Origin: Tissierellia bacterium
GTDB taxonomy: Bacteria; Bacillota; Clostridia; Tissierellales; Peptoniphilaceae
Assembly (NCBI GenBank): GCA_030537815.1
Contig: JAUNVF010000009.1
Coordinates: forward strand, 1 to 52,884
Length of the DNA: 52,884 bases
Direction: 5' to 3'
The notes below the pieces were generated by a model. It was not told where the DNA came from. It was given only the letters and a program-made list of their open reading frames with translations, and did not search any database. The position numbers were made by a program, and so were the translations under genes. Shown here piece by piece: positions 28,448 to 39,187 of the stretch. Every line of letters starts with the position of its first letter. Position 1 is the stretch's first letter.

Positions 28448-28885
28448 ATGGATTTAAGACATTCGTTGAATAATTTTTATTATAGCACGGCTTTATGTGA
28501 CTTGCGACTTATGAATGCGAAGTATTTAAGTGAAAATATAACTTATAATAGTCTTCTATATCTAGAATTGATATACTGCATGGATGGGAAATGTACAGCA
28601 TCACAGATTGCGGATCTACTTTATATTTCTAAACCGGCTGTTAGTTTAAAGATAAATGAATTGATAAAACAAGGTCTTGTCAATAAAAAAGTTAATCCAA
28701 AAGATAATAGACAAAATCTTCTGTCCTTAAATAATGATAAAGTACCACAGTATAAGATTTACAAGCATCAGGACAGCTTAGCTGTAAAGAGAATTGAAGA
28801 GAAATTTTCAAAAGAGGATATAGAAAAATTTTGTGAGATGCTCGATATTATAACAGAAATAAATTATGAGGAGATAAATGATTGA
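28448..28885 (+). CDS. MarR-family transcriptional regulator
   Basis: Winged-helix regulator of 145 residues. The DNA-binding part contains GKCTASQIADLLYISKPAVSLKINELIKQGL (roughly 44-75) and the wing segment NPKDNRQNLLSL, where the D-x-R wing motif is typical of MarR. GGAGG at 28438-28442 is 5 bases before the ATG at 28448; an in-frame TTG at 28436 is rejected. It overlaps the MATE gene by 8 bases, so it probably controls that exporter in response to a ligand or drug, through the inverted repeat in the promoter. Confidence 0.9.
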   Translation: MDLRHSLNNFYYSTALCDLRLMNAKYLSENITYNSLLYLELIYCMDGKCTASQIADLLYISKPAVSLKINELIKQGLVNKKVNPKDNRQNLLSLNNDKVPQYKIYKHQDSLAVKRIEEKFSKEDIEKFCEMLDIITEINYEEIND

Positions 28886-30224
28886 AATGGAGAATGTTAA
28901 AAAAAGTAATTTTATAGTGGGTCCAATACTTCCAACATTAATGAAATTCGCAATGCCCATATTGCTTGCTTTGTTTATTCAGGCCCTATATGGTGCCGTA
29001 GATCTATGGGTTGTTGGGAAATATTGCGGGTCTGCGGATGTGTCTGCAGTTGCAACTGGAAGTCAAACCATGCTCATTATAACAGGGGCATTGACAGGGC
29101 TGGCAGTCGGAGTGACAGTATTTTTAGCTTTAAAATATGGAGAAGGTGAATATGAAAAAGCTGCAGATACAATAGGAACATCTATATTATTATTTTTGGG
29201 AATAAGCATTGTATTGACAATCATAATGGTGATAGCTGCACCTAAAATCGCTTTGGTAATGAATGCACCTCCTGCGGCCATGGAAAAGACGATCAAGTAT
29301 ATTCTGATTTGCTCGTCAGGAATTGTATTTATCACCGGCTACAATCTTTTAGCTGCGATATTCAGAGGTCTCGGAAATTCAAATCTCCCTCTACTATTCG
29401 TATTGATAGCATGTTTTTTTAATATATTGGGAGATATTGTTTTGGTAAAATATTTACATATGGACGCTGCCGGAACGGCAATCGCAACTATTTTTGCTCA
29501 AGCTATGAGCGTATTGATGTCCTTTTTTGTAATCTTAAAACAGGGTTTTCCATTTCCTTTTTCTAAGAAAAATTTGAAGTTTAAATTCTCCATAGCTAAA
29601 ACTGTAGTAAAATTGGGATTCCCAATCGCTTTTCAGGATATGTGCAATGAGATTTCTTTTTTAGTTTTAATAGGAATAGTTAATTCACTTGGGCTTATTG
29701 AGTCTGCAGGAGTAGGGATTGCAGAGAGAATTGTAATGTTTATGCTATTGATACCAGTTGCATATATGTCGTCTATATCCGCATTTGTCGCACAAAATAT
29801 TGGAGCAGGTGAAAAGGAAAGGGCGAAGAGATCTCTATGGGTCGGGATGTCAACGGCTGTTATCTTAGGAGGAATCAGTTCTTATCTATCATTTTTTCAT
29901 GGAGATAAGATATCTATGATTTTTAGCCAGGATGCGGAAGTAATAAAAGCTTCGGCAACTTTTTTAAAAGCCACATCGATAGAATGTTTTATATTATCTA
30001 TTGCATATTGTTTTACCGGATACTTTAATGGTTTAGGTAGGACTACTTTTGTCATGGTTCAGGGATTGATAGCCACCTATGCTGTTAGAATACCTTATGC
30101 ATATCTAGCGAGGAGGCAGCCGGTCCCCTCTCTATTTAATATAGGATTTTCTGCGGTTGCAGCCGCTCTTTTCACTCTAATAGTCTGCATTGTATACTAT
30201 CATAGAAAAGCAAAGGAAATATAA
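28878..30224 (+). CDS. MATE-family efflux transporter
   Basis: Twelve-helix multidrug and toxic compound exporter of 448 residues, driven by Na+ or H+. Two MATE repeats are visible; the first begins GPILPTLMKFAMPILLALF, and it contains the family-like ALYGAVDLWVVGKYCG. The C-terminal half contains IGAGEKERAKRS, the repeat of the MATE signature. The substrate is unknown. The MarR gene upstream overlaps it, and GAGGAG at 28868-28873 serves its ATG. Confidence 0.93.
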   Translation: MIEMENVKKSNFIVGPILPTLMKFAMPILLALFIQALYGAVDLWVVGKYCGSADVSAVATGSQTMLIITGALTGLAVGVTVFLALKYGEGEYEKAADTIGTSILLFLGISIVLTIIMVIAAPKIALVMNAPPAAMEKTIKYILICSSGIVFITGYNLLAAIFRGLGNSNLPLLFVLIACFFNILGDIVLVKYLHMDAAGTAIATIFAQAMSVLMSFFVILKQGFPFPFSKKNLKFKFSIAKTVVKLGFPIAFQDMCNEISFLVLIGIVNSLGLIESAGVGIAERIVMFMLLIPVAYMSSISAFVAQNIGAGEKERAKRSLWVGMSTAVILGGISSYLSFFHGDKISMIFSQDAEVIKASATFLKATSIECFILSIAYCFTGYFNGLGRTTFVMVQGLIATYAVRIPYAYLARRQPVPSLFNIGFSAVAAALFTLIVCIVYYHRKAKEI

Positions 30225-30250
30225 TAGGACCGTCTTTCGACGGCCCTATT
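30223..30250. terminator. bidirectional terminator between MATE and ModE-like genes
   Basis: Stem 30223-30234 with 30239-30250, one A-C mismatch, closing on a TTTC loop. It overlaps the stop codons of both convergent genes. Confidence 0.7.
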
Positions 30251-30581
30251 TATATTTTTCTAAAACATCATTTGCTGCCAGCATTATTTCATTTTTTATT
30301 TCATAATATAAATTTAGTATATCCTCACCTTTTTTTGTGAGCTTTGAACCTTTAGATCCGGGGTATCTCTCAATAAGCTTATATCCTAACATCTCCTCTG
30401 ATTCCTTGATGATTGTCCAAGCCTTGCTATAAGCCATATTCATATTCTTAGTTGCTTGATTAAGAGAGCCGGTTTCCTTTATGCCTTCGAGTAGATAGGC
30501 TATTCCAGGTCCAAAACTTCCCTGATTATTTTTATCATTAGATGAGAGTATCACTTTTACCGAAACTTTTAATTCTTCCAT
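30246..30581 (-). CDS. ModE-type winged-helix DNA-binding protein
   Basis: 111-residue protein equal to the N-terminal DNA-binding domain of ModE. The stretch GPGIAYLLEGIKETGSLNQA, then the ModE-like NMNMAYSKAWTIIKESEEML and GSKGSKLTKKG wing, fit well. The molybdate-binding TOBE domain of full ModE is absent, so metal sensing is uncertain. No molybdate transporter is nearby. It lies 12 bases after the deacetylase gene on the same strand and is probably its co-transcribed partner. Confidence 0.85.
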   Translation of the reverse strand: MEELKVSVKVILSSNDKNNQGSFGPGIAYLLEGIKETGSLNQATKNMNMAYSKAWTIIKESEEMLGYKLIERYPGSKGSKLTKKGEDILNLYYEIKNEIMLAANDVLEKYK

Positions 30582-30593
30582 TATACCCCCTTA

Positions 30594-31712
30594 TCAATAG
30601 ATAAATAGTTCTTTTCCATCCTTATTCTCAATTTGATCTGAATATTCTGAAGGTATAGTGATTATTTCTGAATAGCCATCTGAAATGAATCTTTCTTCAG
30701 GATTATGGTCGAAGTATTCGAGCCAGTCGTATATACCGACACCGTCAACCATCATCTCACTCGCCCTTATCCTATGGATTGCATGAGCGTCGAATTCTTT
30801 TGAGTAAGGAGACAGATACGGATCCCAACCTACATTTAAGACGGCTATATTTTCGTATTCCATGCCATCATAAATGCCTTTAAAAATTTGTGCTTCAGCT
30901 TCAGGATCTTCCGGTCTAGAACCAAATGGAAGAGCGATAGTATTGACTACATAGTCTGAATCAATAAGTGAATTAAGGTATTTGGCTTGATGTCCTACTT
31001 CGTAATTGACTTCATCAGGGCTCATACTAGTCAAATCAGGATGATTTACTGTATGATTGCCGACATCCATATTATTATTTATTAAGAAGTTAATTTTTTC
31101 TCTTTCTTGACCAGTTACTCTAAAAGGAATTTCACCATTACCAAAGAATGAGCAATAGGGTATTATATCGGGATATTCTTTTCCAAATTCTAAAAGTATT
31201 CCCACAGCACAGTCTGGATCGATTGAACCATCAGCTAAATACCTGAAATTATTTTCGTTGGAATCATCAAATGTCAAGACATAGGGGGTCTTACCTGCCG
31301 GAGTATGTATATTTCCACTCACATAGTCTTTTAAACTTATCGGAATATATCCCTTTTCGTGAAGATATCTCAAATCTTTTCTAAAATTTTCAGGGGTTCG
31401 AACCCATTCGTCTTCCGGTTCTCCGATATTATGGTACATCAATACCATTATTTTACCTGCTTCATTGGGATTGAGCGATAGATCTATATTTTTAATGAGC
31501 TCATCTTCAGATTTAGTTTCTTCAACTTCTTTATCTGATGAATTCTGATTCGGATTTGATTCAGCAGATTTTTCATTTGATTCATTTTCTTCTATTTTTT
31601 TCTCATCTCTGTTTTCGGATATAATTTTTTCTTCATTAGTTTCGGTTTTATCTTTATCATGACCGCAACCGGTAAAAGCTAAAATTAAAACGAGTAGTAA
31701 TAATCTCTTCAA
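30594..31712 (-). CDS. polysaccharide deacetylase family lipoprotein
   Basis: Surface lipoprotein of 372 residues with a NodB-type deacetylase fold. The signal peptide ends at lipobox AFTGC (C16), followed by an acidic, low-complexity linker of about 60 residues. Catalytic motifs include TFDDS (motif 1) and NHTVNHPDL, whose two His residues bind metal (motif 2). Substrates may be peptidoglycan or other N-acetylated glycans. The start is TTG at 31712, 7 bases after a GGAGG site on the minus strand. Confidence 0.88.
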   Translation of the reverse strand: MKRLLLLVLILAFTGCGHDKDKTETNEEKIISENRDEKKIEENESNEKSAESNPNQNSSDKEVEETKSEDELIKNIDLSLNPNEAGKIMVLMYHNIGEPEDEWVRTPENFRKDLRYLHEKGYIPISLKDYVSGNIHTPAGKTPYVLTFDDSNENNFRYLADGSIDPDCAVGILLEFGKEYPDIIPYCSFFGNGEIPFRVTGQEREKINFLINNNMDVGNHTVNHPDLTSMSPDEVNYEVGHQAKYLNSLIDSDYVVNTIALPFGSRPEDPEAEAQIFKGIYDGMEYENIAVLNVGWDPYLSPYSKEFDAHAIHRIRASEMMVDGVGIYDWLEYFDHNPEERFISDGYSEIITIPSEYSDQIENKDGKELFIY

Positions 31713-31867
31713 TTCTTACCTCCATATAATAATTAGATATTGATTAGAAGCCTATTCAAAATTAAAATATTGTGAGAATTTAATTTTTAAAAGATTAAAG
31801 ATATTAATTGATTATAATATGATAGACCAACTGTATCTACCTTTGTAATAGACTCAAAAGTAATTAT

Positions 31868-31895
31868 ATCATATTTAAATATAAATGTCTGTCAA
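31868..31895 (-). promoter_or_regulatory. promoter of the deacetylase-ModE operon
   Basis: On the minus strand TTGACA (31895-31890) and TATGAT (31873-31868) with a 16-base spacer. It gives a leader of about 150 bases before the TTG start. The leader holds no other gene. Confidence 0.65.
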
Positions 31896-31979
31896 ATGGA
31901 GCATACCGACGCAGTATGATAAAAACTTATACACTTTAATCTGAATATGTAAATATTTGACTATTATTTATTAAAATAC

Positions 31980-32008
31980 TTGACAATTTGAGGAGTAGGT
32001 TATATACT
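31980..32008 (+). promoter_or_regulatory. sigma-A promoter of the tyrosine phenol-lyase gene
   Basis: TTGACA at 31980-31985 and TATACT at 32003-32008 with a 17-base spacer. A palindrome, GATGCATC, and a possible short hairpin lie between the start point and the ribosome binding site. The remaining divergent region back to 31896 has one short inverted repeat (GCATAC, GTATG). Confidence 0.82.
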
Positions 32009-32015
32009 TTAGTAA

Positions 32016-33446
<1,431 letters not shown>

Positions 33447-33448
33447 AG

Positions 33449-33477
33449 AAAAGAGCATGCTGGGTCATGCTCTTTTT
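33449..33477 (+). terminator. terminator after tyrosine phenol-lyase
   Basis: AAAAGAGCATG (33449-33459) pairs with CATGCTCTTTT (33466-33476) around a 6-base loop; T residues follow. Confidence 0.9.
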
Positions 33478-33633
33478 ATTTTTATCAAAATAAAAGAAAG
33501 ATATTGATTAGATAATAGATTAAATATGATTTAAAATTAACTAATTCAAATGAATCTAGAATAATTTTAATAAAATATAATTTGGTGTATAATTATCATA
33601 AATGCTTATCGTAATTAAGTTTAAGGAGGCTTT

Positions 33634-34404
33634 ATGAATAAATACGATTTCGGTAATTGGATTCCAAAAAGATTTTTGAAAAGATCTTATATGCGAATCG
33701 CAATCATTTATATATTGGCTTTCGTGTCCAATCATTTTTCATTAAAAGTCTTGAGCTTATTATTTTTAATGATTGGATCGGCATATCTTTTGTTTATGAT
33801 TTATATGACCATATGCCATTATTTATTTTCATATGATGGCAAAAAAATTATGGAAAAAATACATGAATATATAATATCCAAATTACCTAAAGATTTAAAT
33901 GGAATTGCAATCGATATAGGTTGCGGTTCGGGAGCATTGGCTATAAAATTAAAAGAGAGATACGGAGATCTAGACATCATAGGCATAGATTATTGGGGAG
34001 ATGAATGGGATTATAAACTCAAACAATCTCAAAATAATGCGGAACTTGCGGGTTTTAATATAGATTTTAGAAAGGGAGATGCTTCCGACCTTGAATTTGA
34101 TGACGATTTTTTTGATTTGACCATAAGTAATTTTGTCTTTCATGAAGTAAAATCGGTCGATGACAAAAATGAATTGATAAAAGAAGCTATCAGGGTTACA
34201 AAAAAAGGAGGCTATTTCTTATATCATGATTTATTTGAAAATGAGAAGATTTATCCCGATATTGAAAGATTTTTAGATGAACTTAAAAGAGATGTCGAGG
34301 AAATTATTTATATTAAAAATACTGAGAGAATTATAGGACTGCCGTCGATACTTCTGACGCCTTTAATGCTTTCCGGCCTCGGTTTAATTTACGGCAAAAA
34401 ATAA
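33634..34404 (+). CDS. membrane-anchored class I methyltransferase
   Basis: S-adenosylmethionine-dependent methyltransferase of 256 residues. Two hydrophobic segments (about 21-36 and 41-60) anchor it to the membrane. The SAM-binding motif I IDIGCGSGAL is at 93-102, followed by the motif II-like LDIIGIDYWG. NFVFHEVKS marks the post-II region. The acceptor is unknown; a lipid or quinone-like substrate would fit the membrane location, as inference only. It precedes deoC by 9 bases, so it is probably the first gene of the nucleoside operon. Confidence 0.82.
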   Translation: MNKYDFGNWIPKRFLKRSYMRIAIIYILAFVSNHFSLKVLSLLFLMIGSAYLLFMIYMTICHYLFSYDGKKIMEKIHEYIISKLPKDLNGIAIDIGCGSGALAIKLKERYGDLDIIGIDYWGDEWDYKLKQSQNNAELAGFNIDFRKGDASDLEFDDDFFDLTISNFVFHEVKSVDDKNELIKEAIRVTKKGGYFLYHDLFENEKIYPDIERFLDELKRDVEEIIYIKNTERIIGLPSILLTPLMLSGLGLIYGKK

Positions 34405-34413
34405 GGAGATTAT

Positions 34414-35076
34414 ATGAATTTAAAAGATATTTTAAAGAAAGTCGATCACACATTGCTATCACCGGTTTCTTCATGGGATGATATTAAAGAATTGATAAAG
34501 GATGCAAAAAAATATGAAACTGCTTCTGTCTGCATAGCACCATCTTTCGTAAAAAAGGCGAGAGAATTTGACGATGATATAAAGATATGTACTGTTATAG
34601 GATTCCCACTCGGCTATCAAACGACTGAAACTAAGGTTTTTGAAACAAAAGATGCTATAAAAAATGGTGCTGATGAAATCGATATGGTCATAAATATCGG
34701 TAGAGTCGGAGAAGATTATGAATATATTTTGAATGAAATTATTGCCATAAAAAAGGTATGTGAAGATAAAATATTAAAAGTAATAATTGAAACGGCATAT
34801 CTTAGCGAGAAAGAAAAGATGGAATTATGCGATATAGTTTCAAAATCAGGCGCTGATTATATTAAGACATCGACCGGATTTGCTGAATCCGGAGCAAAAT
34901 TAGAAGATATAATATTATTTAAGGATCATTTAAATTCACGAGTAAAGATAAAAGCTGCCGGTGGAATTTCTTCTGTAAAAGACGCAGAAGACTTTATAAA
35001 TGCTGGAGCTGAAAGACTCGGAACAAGCAGATTAGTCAAGATAGCAAAGGGAATTGAAAATGAATCAGGATATTAA
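34414..35076 (+). CDS. deoC: deoxyribose-phosphate aldolase
   Basis: Class I aldolase that cleaves 2-deoxyribose-5-phosphate into glyceraldehyde-3-phosphate and acetaldehyde, 220 residues. The TIM-barrel signatures DHTLLSP, CTVIGFPLGYQTTETK, EIDMVINIG and KVIIETAYLSEKEK are present; the Schiff-base lysine lies in GADYIKTSTGF. It works with cdd and pdp downstream in deoxynucleoside breakdown, feeding glycolysis. AAGGAGA precedes the ATG. Its end overlaps cdd by 17 bases. Confidence 0.96.
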   Translation: MNLKDILKKVDHTLLSPVSSWDDIKELIKDAKKYETASVCIAPSFVKKAREFDDDIKICTVIGFPLGYQTTETKVFETKDAIKNGADEIDMVINIGRVGEDYEYILNEIIAIKKVCEDKILKVIIETAYLSEKEKMELCDIVSKSGADYIKTSTGFAESGAKLEDIILFKDHLNSRVKIKAAGGISSVKDAEDFINAGAERLGTSRLVKIAKGIENESGY

Positions 35077-35476
35077 AAAGCTCATAGATATATGTACAGA
35101 AAATCAAAGATTTTCTTATGCACCTTATTCGCAATTTATAGTTTCAGCAGTTTTGGAGACAAAGTCGGGAGAAATATTTACAGGAGTAAATATAGAAAAT
35201 GCAGCTTATACCCCTACAAATTGCGCAGAGAGAACGGCGATTTTCAAAGCTGTAAGTGAAGGATATAGGGATTTTAAGAGAATCCTCGTCATGGGAGGAC
35301 CAGATTTTAAATGCGATGAATTTATATATCCATGTGGGGTGTGCAGACAAGTTATGGCTGAATTTGATTTAAGTAATGATATGGAAATAATCTCAGCGAA
35401 ATCGGATTATTCGTATATGATTTACTCTCTTGGCGAATTATTTCCATACGGATTTGGAGCGGAGGATTTAAAATAG
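35060..35476 (+). CDS. cdd: cytidine deaminase
   Basis: Zinc-dependent deaminase turning cytidine and deoxycytidine into uridine forms, 138 residues, typical homotetrameric size. Zinc site cysteines and catalytic Glu are in NCAERTAIF (Cys ligand and Glu) and PCGVCRQ (two Cys ligands). SYAPYSQFIVSAVL at the N-terminus is conserved. ATG at 35060 is preferred to an in-frame TTG at 35054 because GGGA at 35049-35052 is 7 bases before it. Confidence 0.95.
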   Translation: MNQDIKKLIDICTENQRFSYAPYSQFIVSAVLETKSGEIFTGVNIENAAYTPTNCAERTAIFKAVSEGYRDFKRILVMGGPDFKCDEFIYPCGVCRQVMAEFDLSNDMEIISAKSDYSYMIYSLGELFPYGFGAEDLK

Positions 35477-35477
35477 A

Positions 35478-36776
35478 ATGCGCATATATGATATTATCGA
35501 AAAGAAAAAAAGAGGAATTGAATTAAATAAGCCGGAGATAGATTATATAGTGAATGGATACTTAATTGGAGATATCCCCGATTATCAAATGTCTGCATTT
35601 TTGATGGCCATTTACTTTCAAGGAATGACTGATGAAGAATTATCTAATCTAACTTTCGCAATGCGTGATTCAGGTGACATAATAGACCTTAGTCCGATTA
35701 AAGGCGTAGTTGTAGATAAACATTCTACTGGTGGAGTTGGAGATAAGACGACGCTCATAGTGGCTGCAATTGCAGCATCTTTTGGCGTTAAAGTCTGTAA
35801 GATGTCGGGTAGGGGACTGGGACATACAGGGGGAACTGTAGATAAGATGGACTCTATCCCCGGTATGAGAACAGATATACCCAATGAAGAGGTTTTTGAG
35901 ATCGTAAATGATATCGGTCTTTGTGTAATTGGACAAACGGGAAATCTGGCTCCTGCAGATAAAAAAATTTATGCCCTTAGAGATGTCACTGCTACTGTTG
36001 ACAGTATACCTCTAATAGCGGCATCGATAATGAGTAAAAAATTGGCGGCTGGATCCGATGCCATAGTATTGGATGTCAAGATGGGAAGTGGAGCCTTTAT
36101 GAAGTCTCAGGAGGATGCGAGGAATCTTGCCGAGATGATGGTTAAAATTGGAAATTCGGCAGGAAAGAAGACAGTGGCATTGATAACTGATATGGATATT
36201 CCTCTAGGAAGGGCGATTGGAAATCGTATAGAGATAAAAGAAATTATTGAAACTCTAAAAGGTTCAGGTCCAAAAGATTTAGAGGAGCTTTCGATTGAAT
36301 TGGCATCGCAAATGATAAAATTATCCGGTTTATATGAGAGTGAAGATATTAGATCCATGGCTAGAGAAAGCCTACAGAATGGAAAGGCATATGAGAAATT
36401 TATCGAGATGCTCAAAGCTCAAGGTGCGGATATAGATTTTGTAAAAAAATTGGATGAATTTACTAAAGCGGATTTTTCAAAAAAAGTAATATCAGATAAA
36501 TCGGGAATGATAACTGAGATGGATACTGAGAAAATAGGGATAGCCGCATCTGTTCTAGGTGCGGGGAGACTCAAAATCGGAGACGATATCGACTATATGG
36601 CAGGAATAAAAATAATATTTAAAAAGGGAGATATTATAAATAAAGGGGATATTTTAGCTGAAATTTATTCTAGCGATTCGACCAAATTAAAGGAAGCTGA
36701 AGAGATAATCTCAAAATCCTATAAATTCGACACTGAATTAAAAGAATATCCACTTATTATCGATATCATAAATTAG
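35478..36776 (+). CDS. pdp: pyrimidine-nucleoside phosphorylase
   Basis: Phosphorolysis of uridine, thymidine and deoxyuridine to base and pentose-1-phosphate, 432 residues. The family signature SGRGLGHTGGTVDKMDSIPG is complete, with KHSTGGVGDKTTL for phosphate binding, KKLAAGSDAIVLDVKMGSGAFM and a C-terminal alpha/beta domain. Thymidine phosphorylase DeoA is the nearest alternative name. It is the last gene of the methyltransferase-deoC-cdd-pdp transcript and faces a convergent glycosyltransferase gene. Confidence 0.94.
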   Translation: MRIYDIIEKKKRGIELNKPEIDYIVNGYLIGDIPDYQMSAFLMAIYFQGMTDEELSNLTFAMRDSGDIIDLSPIKGVVVDKHSTGGVGDKTTLIVAAIAASFGVKVCKMSGRGLGHTGGTVDKMDSIPGMRTDIPNEEVFEIVNDIGLCVIGQTGNLAPADKKIYALRDVTATVDSIPLIAASIMSKKLAAGSDAIVLDVKMGSGAFMKSQEDARNLAEMMVKIGNSAGKKTVALITDMDIPLGRAIGNRIEIKEIIETLKGSGPKDLEELSIELASQMIKLSGLYESEDIRSMARESLQNGKAYEKFIEMLKAQGADIDFVKKLDEFTKADFSKKVISDKSGMITEMDTEKIGIAASVLGAGRLKIGDDIDYMAGIKIIFKKGDIINKGDILAEIYSSDSTKLKEAEEIISKSYKFDTELKEYPLIIDIIN

Positions 36777-36796
36777 ATATTTAATTTTAAAGCAAT

Positions 36797-36820
36797 AAAA
36801 GCCCAAATTGGGCTTTTTTC
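36797..36820 (+). terminator. terminator after the pdp gene
   Basis: AAAAGCCCAA (36797-36806) complements TTGGGCTTTT (36808-36817), the innermost pairs forming the loop; T residues follow. It lies at the end of the convergent glycosyltransferase gene and may serve both. Confidence 0.85.
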
Positions 36821-38054
36821 AATTTCTACGATATTTTCTTAATTTCTTACCTTTGATTTTTATATTTCTGACTAAATTGTCAAAAGCAGGCTTCCTTGAT
36901 CCCGGCTTATAATTACTTAGTACTTCATCATATAGTTTGGAAACTTTTAAACCGAAATTATAAGTATTGAATTTTTCACTGCTGTCTTTTGCATTTTTTG
37001 AAAATTCAAATCTCATATCATCATTTTTTAAGAGCTTTTTAACTGATTCGACAAATTCAGCTTCATTTTTATATAAGAATCCATTATATCCTTCTTCTAT
37101 GACACCTTGTATAGCATCATCTTTTCTACATACTTCAGGGAGTCCATTAGCAAGAGCTTCAATATATGTTAGCCCTTGAGTTTCACTTATAGAAGCTGAT
37201 ATGAAAATATCTCCGAGTCTGTAGTAATCTATAATATTGTCGGGCTTAATCATTCCTGTAAAATATATATCCTCAATTTCTTTTGATTCTACATATGCTT
37301 TTAGCTTTTCTAGATAAGGTCCGTCTCCTACAATTACAAAACTAATATCATCGCATACTTTTTTTAATATCTTAAAATTATCTACGAGTTCAGAAAGGTT
37401 TTTTTCTTCAGCCACCCTACCGATATTGATCAATATCTTATGATCAAGTGGAATTTTAAGGGATTTCTTTATATCGATTATCTTTTCTTCTGGAACTTCC
37501 TTATTGTATTTTTCTAAATCTATACCTGTGGGGATGACTTTTATATTTTCATTTAAGTCATAACTCAAAAGTGTGTTTTTGACTTTTTGAGTTGGGGCAA
37601 TGACGGTCTCAGCATTTTTTAATCTAAATCTCATTACATTTCTAACTATCGATTTGCCGACCTTCTCATTCAAAAACAAATATTTTGTATAGTATTCATA
37701 GAGAGTATGATAGGTATGGACGAGTGGAGCTCCCGTTTTCTTGGCAATTCTATAAGCAAAGCTATAAGTGAAAAATTCACATTGGCTATGTATTATATCG
37801 GGCTTCCAATCTATTAATACATCAAGCACACTGCTATTGAATGCAAGTGTTGCCCTAACATCAGGATAAACTTTAAATCCAAATGACCTAACAAAATAAT
37901 AATCTCCATCTATATAAGAATGATCCGAATCGGACAGGGTAAGTATCTTAACATCATGACCTTGCTTTTTTAATTCCTTGTATAGGTTCATAAAAGATAC
38001 GACTACGCCATTGACTGCCGGAGCAAACCAATCCGATGTCAGTAAAATTTTCAT
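36819..38054 (-). CDS. GT4-family glycosyltransferase
   Basis: Glycosyltransferase of about 411 residues with the GT-B fold. The N-terminus TSDWFAPAVNGVVVSF is typical of diacylglycerol glucosyltransferase and mannosyltransferase relatives. C-terminal nucleotide-sugar site: SETQGLTYIEALANGLPEVC, with both family Glu residues (E-x7-E type). A basic tail ends the protein and could bind anionic lipid. It probably makes a membrane glycolipid, by family analogy. The ATG at 38054 lies 7 bases after a GGAGG site (minus strand); the GTG at 38060 is too close to it. Confidence 0.85.
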   Translation of the reverse strand: MKILLTSDWFAPAVNGVVVSFMNLYKELKKQGHDVKILTLSDSDHSYIDGDYYFVRSFGFKVYPDVRATLAFNSSVLDVLIDWKPDIIHSQCEFFTYSFAYRIAKKTGAPLVHTYHTLYEYYTKYLFLNEKVGKSIVRNVMRFRLKNAETVIAPTQKVKNTLLSYDLNENIKVIPTGIDLEKYNKEVPEEKIIDIKKSLKIPLDHKILINIGRVAEEKNLSELVDNFKILKKVCDDISFVIVGDGPYLEKLKAYVESKEIEDIYFTGMIKPDNIIDYYRLGDIFISASISETQGLTYIEALANGLPEVCRKDDAIQGVIEEGYNGFLYKNEAEFVESVKKLLKNDDMRFEFSKNAKDSSEKFNTYNFGLKVSKLYDEVLSNYKPGSRKPAFDNLVRNIKIKGKKLRKYRRN

Positions 38055-38192
38055 TGTCACACCTCCATTGTATATACTATTCTACCATATATATCTATCT
38101 TTTATAGAATATTATGATTACAAAATTGTAAGATGGATATAATCATAATAAACTTTTATAATATAATTATATAATTTGATTGGAGGGGTATT

Positions 38193-39062
38193 ATGAAATG
38201 GAAAGGAAGAAGACAGAGTTCTAATGTCGAAGATAGAAGGGGAATGAGACCTTCAGGACCTAGAATGAAAAGGGGAATGGGCCTTGGAGGCGGTGGGATG
38301 AAACTTGGAGGAGGAACACTCCTCATACTTCTATTATTGCTTTTACTAAATGGCGGTGATCTAGGATCTTTGCTGGATGGTGGAACTCCGGTTCAGAATA
38401 CTAATGTAAATTACGAACATCAGGAGGAATTAAAAGCATTTACTTCGACTGTCATGGCGGATTTAGAAGATTTTTGGTCGGAGACATTTGAGAGAGAAGG
38501 AAGAAAGTACCATTATCCAACCCTAGTTCTTTATTCCGGAGCGGTCGATACTGCATGTGGATCAGCAACTTCAGATGTCGGTCCTTTTTACTGTAGCGGA
38601 GATAAAAAGGTGTATATAGATTTGAGTTTTTATGAAAAATTGAAAAGGGATTTTGATGCACCAGGTGATTTTGCCTTTGCATATGTTCTCGCTCATGAGG
38701 TTGGTCATCATGTTCAGAATGAACTAGGAATACTTGAGCAGGTCCATTCACTTAGGCAAAAATTGAGTAAAAAAGAATATAATGAATTTTCAGTTCGATT
38801 AGAATTACAGGCAGATTATTTTGCCGGAGTTTTTGCCAGATATGTTCAAGGCCAGGGCTATTTAGAAGAAGGAGATATAGAAGAAGCAATGAATGCTGCA
38901 TCTGCAGTTGGAGACGACACCATACAAAAAAAGATAATAGGTAAAATAAATCCTGACTCATTTACACATGGAACGAGCGAGCAGAGAATGAAATGGTTTA
39001 TGAAAGGATTTAAAAATGGAACTATCGAAGGCGGTGATACTTTTAACACAAATGATTTATAA
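38193..39062 (+). CDS. YpfJ-like neutral zinc metallopeptidase (membrane-bound)
   Basis: Member of the putative zinc metallopeptidase family PF04228 (YpfJ), 289 residues. A basic, Gly-rich N-terminus is followed by one membrane segment (about 41-53), then an external peptidase domain. The zinc helix HEVGHHVQ begins at His168, and LELQADYFAGVFA supplies the downstream acidic ligand region. Two Cys residues before the domain core (DTACGSATSDVGPFYCSG) may form a disulfide. GGAGGGG precedes the ATG. It is monocistronic, ended by a palindromic terminator. Confidence 0.9.
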   Translation: MKWKGRRQSSNVEDRRGMRPSGPRMKRGMGLGGGGMKLGGGTLLILLLLLLLNGGDLGSLLDGGTPVQNTNVNYEHQEELKAFTSTVMADLEDFWSETFEREGRKYHYPTLVLYSGAVDTACGSATSDVGPFYCSGDKKVYIDLSFYEKLKRDFDAPGDFAFAYVLAHEVGHHVQNELGILEQVHSLRQKLSKKEYNEFSVRLELQADYFAGVFARYVQGQGYLEEGDIEEAMNAASAVGDDTIQKKIIGKINPDSFTHGTSEQRMKWFMKGFKNGTIEGGDTFNTNDL

Positions 39063-39065
39063 ATG

Positions 39066-39090
39066 AAAGACAGCTCGAGCTGTCTTTTTT
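39066..39090. terminator. palindromic terminator after the YpfJ-like gene
   Basis: AAAGACAGC (39066-39074) pairs with GCTGTCTTT (39079-39087) on a TCGA loop; T residues follow. Same loop as the terminator after the SIMPL gene. Confidence 0.88.
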
Positions 39091-39187
39091 AATATCTTGA
39101 TATCAGAGATTTTTAAATTTAAATTGCAAATCAAGAATTAAATAATTATTAAAGCTGATAAATTTATCTTCATATGATAAAAAAGAT

